The notes below the pieces were generated by a model that saw nothing but the letters and a program-made list of their open reading frames with translations, was not told where the DNA came from and did not search any database. 5,685 nucleotides of DNA from Desulfuromonadaceae bacterium (GTDB lineage: Bacteria > Desulfobacterota > Desulfuromonadia > Desulfuromonadales > SZUA-540). Below are positions 1 to 4,509 of the stretch, one piece after another. Each line of letters starts with the position of its first letter. Within the stretch, counting starts at the first letter, position 1. The stretch covers positions 1 through 5,685 of the forward strand of contig QKGY01000329.1 of NCBI GenBank assembly GCA_003250235.1, in the 5' to 3' direction. Made by a program: the position numbers and the translations under genes.

Positions 1-574
1 CGTTCACCCCATGGTTACCTTTTTCCTCGGCCGGGGACGTTTTCCCCTCGAGTCCCTGGCGGTGATGCCGGTGATTTACGGCCTGACCTTCGTTTTCAGG
101 GCTCTGGGGCTGTCGTATCAGGAGGTGGCCATTGCCCTGGTGGGGGAGCGGCTGGAACATTACCGGGCGATCCGAAATTTTGCTCTGGGATTGGGGGGGG
201 GCGTGGCCGTCTCCCTTGGGGTGATTGCCTACACCCCCTTGTCGATGGCCTGGTTCCATTCCCTGTCGGGGTTGTCCGTCGCGCTGTCCGCTTTTGCCGC
301 AAGGCCGCTGCAGATACTGGCCTTTCTTCCGCCGCTTACGGTGTTGATCAGTTTTCAGCGGGCGATCCTGGTGAAGCAGGGAGTGACCACGCCGATCTCC
401 GTGGCAACGGCCCTGGAAGCCCTGGGAATTTTCACCCTTCTTCTGCTTCTTGGGGTATACTCACCGCTTTCCGGAGCGACCGCCGCCGCCCTGTCGTATA
501 TTTTCGGACGGGTGCTGGCCGTCAGCGCCCTTGGACGGGGCAGCGAATTCAGAACATCAACAGGACAGGCATGA
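1..574 (+). CDS. Polytopic membrane protein, MATE/MOP-flippase-like (3' part, 5' end outside window)
   Basis: The reading frame is open from the left edge; codons Val-His-Pro precede the first visible Met at position 11, so that ATG is probably internal and about 190 C-terminal residues are seen. The protein is strongly hydrophobic, with about five membrane-spanning stretches (roughly visible residues 20-35, 60-80, 105-125, 138-155 and 158-175) and short polar loops, and it ends in a polar tail. The pattern of paired helices and the segment reading YGLTFVFRALGLSYQEVAIA resemble the C-terminal half of MOP-superfamily exporters (MATE, polysaccharide flippases, ANKH-like proteins). The family call is by general resemblance only and the substrate is unknown. 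The stop overlaps the next start by 4 nt (ATGA), which suggests one operon with the EamA gene and coupled translation. A run of nine G at 193-201 lies inside the frame. It could instead be another kind of polytopic transporter. Confidence 0.6.
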   Translation, partial: VHPMVTFFLGRGRFPLESLAVMPVIYGLTFVFRALGLSYQEVAIALVGERLEHYRAIRNFALGLGGGVAVSLGVIAYTPLSMAWFHSLSGLSVALSAFAARPLQILAFLPPLTVLISFQRAILVKQGVTTPISVATALEALGIFTLLLLLGVYSPLSGATAAALSYIFGRVLAVSALGRGSEFRTSTGQA

Positions 575-1494
575 CACATCAAGAGACCTCCTCTCCACAG
601 TCCCAGAACGGTTCCTGGTTTATCCTGCTCGCCGCCATGCTCTGGGGTACGACAGGAACAACCCAGGCCTTTGCCCCTTTTGGGTTCGATTCCACAGTCA
701 TCGGCGTTCTGCGCCTGGCCATCGGCGGGGCAGCTCTTTTGCTGCTGGCCGGGCGTCGGGGTGAGCTTTCGGGGCTGAAGCACTGGCCTCTGGGAAAAAC
801 CCTGGCGGCGGCTGCGTTTACCGCCTCCTATCAGCTCTGCTTTTTTGTCGGCGTGGCAAAAACGGGGGTTGCTGTCGGGACGATCGTCGGAATCGGCAGT
901 TCACCGATCGCAGCGGGCATTCTCGGGTACCTCTTTCGAGGGGAAAGGCCGGGGAAACTCTGGGGGGCGGCGACACTTTTGTCGATTCTGGGCTGCAGCC
1001 TGCTGCTGGCAAGCGGTGGCGATGTGACGGTGGATCCTCTGGGCGTCCTGCTGGCGGTTGGTGCGGGGGCTTCTTATGCGGCCTATACGCTGGTGATCAA
1101 GGGCCTGATCGACGGTCGATCCCCCGACGCGGTCATTGCCGTAGTCTTCTGTGTCGGTGCCGTGATGCTTCTGCCGATGGCCTGGGGGGGGCAGACGGCC
1201 TGGCTGGCCAGTATCCGCGGGGTGATTGTCGTCCTGCATCTTGGGTTGGTCACCGCCGCCCTGGCCTACTGGTTGTTTGCCCGTGGGTTGCAGAGTGTTC
1301 CGGTTGCCACGGCGGTAACCTTGACTCTGGCGGAACCGATGACTGCCGGATTGCTGGGAGTTTTTGTGCTGGGGGAGAGGCTGGAGGCGATCTCTTTTTT
1401 GGGGATCGCTCTGATCTTTTCGGGGCTGGCCCTGCTGTCCTGCGGAGCTTGTCTTCTTCCCGGCAGGGTTAGAAAAGTAAAGCCTGTGGGATGA
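571..1494 (+). CDS. EamA/DMT-superfamily transporter (10 predicted membrane helices)
   Basis: The complete 307-residue length is normal for the drug/metabolite transporter superfamily. Two tandem EamA repeats are visible, roughly residues 16-147 and 158-291, each with about five hydrophobic helices. Family hallmarks include an early WG motif (LAAMLWGTTGTT, about 20-31) and, in the ninth helix, LAEPMTAGLLGVFVLGERL, matching the conserved EP...LGE signature near the end of repeat two. Family members are inner-membrane exporters or permeases for amino acids, metabolites or drugs; the substrate here cannot be read from sequence. The ATG at 571 overlaps the upstream stop, with an AGGA five bases before it, so this start is well supported and translation is probably coupled to the preceding membrane protein. 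A G8 run lies at 1184-1191. Transcription should end at the hairpin just after the stop. Confidence 0.9.
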   Translation: MTHQETSSPQSQNGSWFILLAAMLWGTTGTTQAFAPFGFDSTVIGVLRLAIGGAALLLLAGRRGELSGLKHWPLGKTLAAAAFTASYQLCFFVGVAKTGVAVGTIVGIGSSPIAAGILGYLFRGERPGKLWGAATLLSILGCSLLLASGGDVTVDPLGVLLAVGAGASYAAYTLVIKGLIDGRSPDAVIAVVFCVGAVMLLPMAWGGQTAWLASIRGVIVVLHLGLVTAALAYWLFARGLQSVPVATAVTLTLAEPMTAGLLGVFVLGERLEAISFLGIALIFSGLALLSCGACLLPGRVRKVKPVG

Positions 1495-1515
1495 ATGGCT
1501 ACAGGGTGAAATGGA

Positions 1516-1549
1516 AAAAAAGAGCCGGCAGGATTGCCGGCTCTTTTTT
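1516..1549. terminator. Bidirectional rho-independent terminator between convergent genes
   Basis: AGAGCCGGCA (1521-1530), loop GGAT (1531-1534) and TGCCGGCTCT (1535-1544) form a perfect 10-bp GC-rich stem, extended by five A-T pairs (1516-1520 with 1545-1549). The A run before and the T run after give a U-tract in both directions. It begins about 20 nt after the EamA stop and ends about 20 nt beyond the cytochrome stop, so it can terminate both convergent transcripts. Confidence 0.93.
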
Positions 1550-1570
1550 GTGCGTGCGAATAGAGTTCGC

Positions 1571-1888
1571 TTACCCGCAGGTGCCGGGTTTCGCCGAATC
1601 CGAGGAGTATTTCTCCAGGTACGTTTTCAGATTATCCAGATCTTTTTCGGAAAGCGCCTTGAAGACTTCCGGCTTGGCCTCGTGCTTATCGCGTTCAAAG
1701 AAACGGTCCCACTGGGCCTTGGTTTTATCTCCGGGGGAAACCTTGGGGGCCTCCGTGCTGCCGTCATGACAGGCCAGGCAGTTGTCTTTGAAGAGGTTTT
1801 TGCCTTTTCTCCAGTTTGCGGCGTGTGCCGAAGGAACGACGAGGGACAGTGCGACGAGGAAAATGACTGCGGTTGCTACCTGTTTCAT
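1571..1888 (-). CDS. Secreted small monoheme c-type cytochrome
   Basis: The 105-residue protein starts with a classical Sec signal peptide (Lys2, hydrophobic core 4-18, likely cleavage after AHA at residue 23). The heme-attachment motif CLACH is at 37-41, within KDNCLACHDG. The mature form of about 82 residues is the size of a small class I-like cytochrome, exported by Sec and matured in the periplasm. It probably carries electrons; the partners are unknown. The mature chain contains no methionine, so the usual Met distal ligand is absent; the only other histidine is His69. The C-terminal half (about 74-94) is an amphipathic helix like the last helix of cytochrome c, and the chain ends in PGTCG with a lone Cys104. 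The start is fixed by AAAAGGAGG nine bases upstream of ATG. The gene is monocistronic as seen, convergent with EamA and divergent from the MCP. Confidence 0.92.
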   Translation of the reverse strand: MKQVATAVIFLVALSLVVPSAHAANWRKGKNLFKDNCLACHDGSTEAPKVSPGDKTKAQWDRFFERDKHEAKPEVFKALSEKDLDNLKTYLEKYSSDSAKPGTCG

Positions 1889-1897
1889 GGATGTTAA

Positions 1898-1906
1898 CCT
1901 CCTTTT
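1898..1906 (-). promoter_or_regulatory. Strong ribosome binding site of the cytochrome gene
   Basis: On the minus strand AAAAGGAGG lies nine bases before the ATG at 1888. It is a near-perfect Shine-Dalgarno sequence and decides this start. Confidence 0.85.
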
Positions 1907-2120
1907 GCTCGTTATGTCAGGAAAATCAAGTGATGTCTCCGTTAGGGAATTGTTAGTGCATTTCCCATGCCGATGTACATTGGAGCGTCACTGGCGTCAT
2001 TTTTTTCATTAAAGGAACCCCGTTCTGCGTGAAAAGACCGTTATGACAGTCAAATAGCCGTAAAAAAAAGAGGAAATGAAATCATTTTGTTGAAATTCGC
2101 GAACATGGGTTTAATGGATG

Positions 2121-2132
2121 ACACAATTGTGT
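2121..2132. promoter_or_regulatory. 12-bp perfect palindrome, candidate operator
   Basis: ACACAATTGTGT is a perfect dyad, centred about 210 bp upstream of the predicted sigma-54 start point. Two weaker dyads lie just before it: AAATGA-AA-TCATTT at 2074-2087 and TTCGCGAA at 2096-2103. Such a position suits an enhancer-binding activator of sigma-54 promoters, or an operator for the divergent cytochrome gene. Which protein binds cannot be read from sequence. Confidence 0.4.
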
Positions 2133-2309
2133 ACCGTTACATCTATGTCACCTGTCCCGTTTTCAACAGCCTCTTGGGTTTGCTTTCATCGGAAAAATCA
2201 GATATTAAGAATACTTTAGTGTTTGGTTTTGACACGCGGGTAGCGTAGAATCATTACCTTGTATCCATCGACATCGCGCGCGTACCGATTCACGGAGCAT
2301 TGCCGGGAT

Positions 2310-2327
2310 TTGGCATTGCCCTTGCTT
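2310..2327 (+). promoter_or_regulatory. Candidate sigma-54 (-24/-12) promoter of the MCP gene
   Basis: The sequence TTGGCATTGCCCTTGCTT matches the RpoN consensus YTGGCACGNNNNTTGCW closely: the invariant GG (2312-2313) and GC (2324-2325) have exact spacing, and the C-A of the -24 box and TTGCT of the -12 box are present; only the CG after TGGCA differs (TT). The expected start point is near 2337, leaving a leader of about 133 nt before the MCP ATG. Flagellar and chemotaxis genes of delta-proteobacteria are often RpoN-dependent, which fits. The activator is not identified. Confidence 0.65.
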
Positions 2328-2350
2328 CTCACTTGCTTTGTGTCGGATTT

Positions 2351-2395
2351 CTGCCTGCACCGCATCTATCCCTTTGGTGCGGTTGTTTCGGGCAG
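2351..2395 (+). other. Possible two-tier hairpin in the MCP mRNA leader
   Basis: CTGCC (2351-2355) can pair with GGCAG (2391-2395), and inside it ACCGCA (2359-2364) pairs with TGCGGT (2378-2383) around a 13-nt loop, with a small asymmetric internal loop between. It matches no riboswitch consensus that I recognise, including the GEMM cyclic-di-GMP type. It starts about 14 nt after the predicted sigma-54 start point. Significance is unproven. Confidence 0.3.
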
Positions 2396-2456
2396 GTCGC
2401 ACGGCTTTTGTCTGAACGTCATCGACTGTTTATCATTTTCGGGATAGAACACTGTC

Positions 2457-2463
2457 AGGGAGG
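2457..2463 (+). promoter_or_regulatory. Ribosome binding site that decides the MCP start
   Basis: AGGGAGG lies seven bases upstream of ATG 2471. The frame stays open further upstream to a TTG at 2300, but that start would lie ahead of the predicted sigma-54 transcript start, would add 57 residues unlike an MCP N-terminus, and has no comparable Shine-Dalgarno. Confidence 0.8.
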
Positions 2464-2470
2464 CGCTAGC

Positions 2471-4438
2471 ATGGCCCAGCCATCGAAAAATGTTCGCAGC
2501 ATCAAACGCAAGGTGTTGCGCATCGCTCTGTTCTTTACGGTCATTTCCATTGCCGCCATCGCCGGCAGCTACTATTTCTTTTATCAGTCCCACAGTGCCC
2601 TGCTTCGTGTTGCCAATAGCCAGGTGGCGGAACTGGATATCGTGGACCAGCTGAATCAGCAAGTGGCGGCCATGAGAAACAACGAGAAAGAGTTGCTGCT
2701 GGCTTCCGCCCTGGAGAATGACGATGGGATGGAGCAGCACAGTGACGCCCTGTATGAACAGGTGGACAGCTTACCTGCAATTCTTGAACAACTCAAGGAA
2801 ATCTCGGCCACCAATATGGAGATTTCCCGCGCCGTGTCGCAGCTTGAAGCGATCCAGGCGGATCTGATTACCAATCTCGATGAAATGGCCAATACCCTTC
2901 TGGACGGGACCTCTCTTGCCGATGCCGACGAGGATATTCGCAAGTTCAGTCTCAACCTGCGTGAATTTTCCAACATTCTCCCCGTGGTCAAAAAGGCCGT
3001 TCTGAAGGATGTCTCGCGCGGGAAAACGCTTGGTGCCTGGACCAACACGCTGTGGGCCATTCCGGGGGTCGCCCTGGTCCTGATCCTGATCGGCATTATC
3101 GCAGCCCGGGCTGTTGGACAACGGATCACTGCATCGTTTGACAAGTTCAAAGCTGGAATCGCCGGCCTGACCTCGGGGGACTTTTCCGAAATCGAAATTG
3201 ACACCCATGACGAACTGGCTGAGGTGGCCGGACTGTTCAATGAATCCCTGCAAAAGCTCCAGGGGTCAATTGTCACAGAGGATGAGCGCGAAGAAACCCA
3301 GAATAACCTGATCGGTTTCCTGGAAGTCGTCAGCGAGGCGGCCGATGGAGACCTCACGGTCAAGGCGCCGGTTACCGCCGACGCTTTCGGATCAATCGCC
3401 GATGCGTACAACCTGATGGTGGACAGCTTGGCGGAGCAGATGGCCGATACCCGTCGTAAAGCCGAGGAGGTCGGTCGCGAGTCCCAGCACCTGCTGGAGA
3501 TTTTCCGGACCATGCAGAAGGGTTCGGAAAGCCAGGCAACCCAGGTTCACGAAGCGACGGATTTCGTTAACGAAACCTCGGCAACCACCCTGGAGATTTC
3601 TCAGAAAGCGACGTTGGCCCAGGAGGCCTCTGCCCGCGTTGACAAGGTTACCGAGCAGGGAAACAGCCTGGTTCTTCAGAACATCGAGGGGATGCAGCTG
3701 ATCCGCGTCACCGTGCAGGTTATCAACAAGAAAATGAAGTCGCTGTCCGAGCGTCTTCTTGAGATCGGCACCATCTCCCAGCTGATTTCCGAGGTTGCCA
3801 CCCGGACCACCATTCTGGCGATGAACGCTTCGATCGAGGCGGCCCGCGCCGGAGAGCAGGGACGAGGCTTCTTGGTTATCTCGGACGAGATCAAACGACT
3901 GGCGGATAAATCCGCGGAAGCGACCAAGCAGATTACCGGAATCATCAAGGCCATCCAGACCGAGGCCGGCGAAGTAACCGCCTCGCTGGAAGAGGAAACC
4001 CGAACCGTTGAGGATCAGACCCGGCTGGCGAGTGATACGGGCGAGGCTTTCAGCGAGATCCAGAAAGCTATCGGCGATTCGAAAGAGGTTGTCACCGAGA
4101 TTTTCGACCTGTCGCAGAAACAGCAACACCTCACCAACGAGGCCGTGCTGTCGATGAAAGAGGTGTCGGTAATCTCCGGGCAGGCCATGTCGATGGTGAA
4201 GGATTCGGCCCGTATTTCCGATGGTCTGCATGCCATGTCCGAGACCCTTCTCGGTTCGCTGTCCCAGTTCATCCTTCCCGGGGAAGAAGAAAACCTGCTG
4301 TCGCAAGGGGTTGCTTTCGACTTGGAGGATGAGAAGCAGGACGGGGGGGCGGAGCCGGAACACAGCGAGGAGGTTGTGGATCTCGTTTCCCTTGAGGATG
4401 AAATCTTCGATAACGATTTCGACATCAAATTGGCGTAG
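2471..4438 (+). CDS. Transmembrane methyl-accepting chemotaxis protein
   Basis: The 655-residue chemoreceptor has its start set by the AGGGAGG site. Order: basic cytoplasmic N-terminus, TM1 about 15-37, helical periplasmic sensor about 40-190 (four-helix-bundle-like, no Cys and no CxxCH heme motif), TM2 about 193-213, HAMP about 214-266, a second HAMP-like module about 278-327 (ADGDLTVKAP), then the coiled-coil signalling hairpin about 340-600. The tip (440-480) carries NASIEAARAGEQGRGF, the CheA/CheW-contact region. Against E. coli Tsr, N381, E385, R388, E391 and V398 are kept, but F373 is Thr444, N376 is Thr447 and L380 is Met451. A likely methylation site is around Glu508/Glu509 (TASLEEETRT). 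The tail (604-655) is very acidic, and no aromatic-xx-aromatic CheR-docking pentapeptide ends the protein. It probably feeds a CheA such as the convergent hybrid kinase; the ligand is unknown. Features partly recall PilJ-type receptors, but this is not proven. Confidence 0.95.
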   Translation: MAQPSKNVRSIKRKVLRIALFFTVISIAAIAGSYYFFYQSHSALLRVANSQVAELDIVDQLNQQVAAMRNNEKELLLASALENDDGMEQHSDALYEQVDSLPAILEQLKEISATNMEISRAVSQLEAIQADLITNLDEMANTLLDGTSLADADEDIRKFSLNLREFSNILPVVKKAVLKDVSRGKTLGAWTNTLWAIPGVALVLILIGIIAARAVGQRITASFDKFKAGIAGLTSGDFSEIEIDTHDELAEVAGLFNESLQKLQGSIVTEDEREETQNNLIGFLEVVSEAADGDLTVKAPVTADAFGSIADAYNLMVDSLAEQMADTRRKAEEVGRESQHLLEIFRTMQKGSESQATQVHEATDFVNETSATTLEISQKATLAQEASARVDKVTEQGNSLVLQNIEGMQLIRVTVQVINKKMKSLSERLLEIGTISQLISEVATRTTILAMNASIEAARAGEQGRGFLVISDEIKRLADKSAEATKQITGIIKAIQTEAGEVTASLEEETRTVEDQTRLASDTGEAFSEIQKAIGDSKEVVTEIFDLSQKQQHLTNEAVLSMKEVSVISGQAMSMVKDSARISDGLHAMSETLLGSLSQFILPGEEENLLSQGVAFDLEDEKQDGGAEPEHSEEVVDLVSLEDEIFDNDFDIKLA

Positions 4439-4450
4439 TCTTCACTACGC
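4433..4450 (+). repeat. Small inverted repeat across the MCP stop codon
   Basis: GCGTAG (4433-4438, including the TAG stop) and CTACGC (4445-4450) form a perfect 6-bp stem with a TCTTCA loop, three bases before the large terminator stem. It may be an accessory hairpin protecting the 3' end, or chance. Confidence 0.4.
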
Positions 4451-4452
4451 AA

Positions 4453-4492
4453 CATAAAAAAAGCCAGACCTGAGGGTCTGGCTTTTTTTATG
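4453..4492. terminator. Bidirectional rho-independent terminator, 18-bp perfect stem
   Basis: The arms 4453-4470 and 4475-4492 are fully complementary around loop TGAG (4471-4474). The inner nine pairs are GC-rich (GCCAGACC core), flanked by A7 (4456-4462) and T7 (4483-4489), so each strand reads stem plus U-tract. It lies 14 nt after the MCP stop and 17 nt after the stop of the minus-strand hybrid CheA gene, and so serves both convergent genes. Confidence 0.95.
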
Positions 4493-4509
4493 GCTATGAA
4501 TGGGAGGCT

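Larger units (their letters stand above)
1889..2470. other. Divergent intergenic regulatory region (cytochrome / MCP)
   Basis: This stretch of about 580 bp holds no credible gene. It is clearly more AT-rich than its flanks, above all between 2000 and 2230. For the cytochrome side a possible minus-strand -10 (TTTAAT, complement of 2008-2013) is visible, but no good -35 stands 16-18 bases from it, so that promoter stays undecided. A GCGTCA direct repeat occurs at 1985-1990 and 1994-1999 (9-bp period). Three short palindromes lie at 2074-2087, 2096-2103 and 2121-2132. A sigma-54-type promoter and a possibly structured leader occupy the MCP-proximal part and are listed separately. Confidence 0.7.

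Noticed and set aside
1491..1769. Plus-strand frame starting with ATGA overlap after EamA
   Set aside because: It runs through the terminator stem and is antisense to the cytochrome, which has a signal peptide, heme motif and strong RBS.
2229..2251. Sigma-70 promoter from TTGACA (2229-2234) and TAGAAT (2246-2251)
   Set aside because: The spacer is only 11 bp, and the hexamer at a 17-bp spacing (CATTAC) is poor.
2300..2470. In-frame N-terminal extension of the MCP from a TTG at 2300
   Set aside because: The sigma-54 promoter candidate overlaps it, the extension does not resemble an MCP N-terminus, and a good Shine-Dalgarno plus a normal MCP start with TM1 stand at 2471.
2337..2470. Cyclic-di-GMP (GEMM) riboswitch in the MCP leader
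   Set aside because: The conserved blocks of that class are not present; only a generic hairpin can be drawn.
2590..3040. Heme-binding periplasmic sensor domain in the MCP, as in some Geobacter receptors
   Set aside because: No CxxCH motif and no Cys occur in the periplasmic segment.
2656..3513. Long minus-strand frame (about 285 codons) antisense to the MCP
   Set aside because: Its Ser/Arg-rich low-complexity translation is the usual shadow of a GC-rich coding gene. The same applies to the minus-strand frame at 3392-4363.
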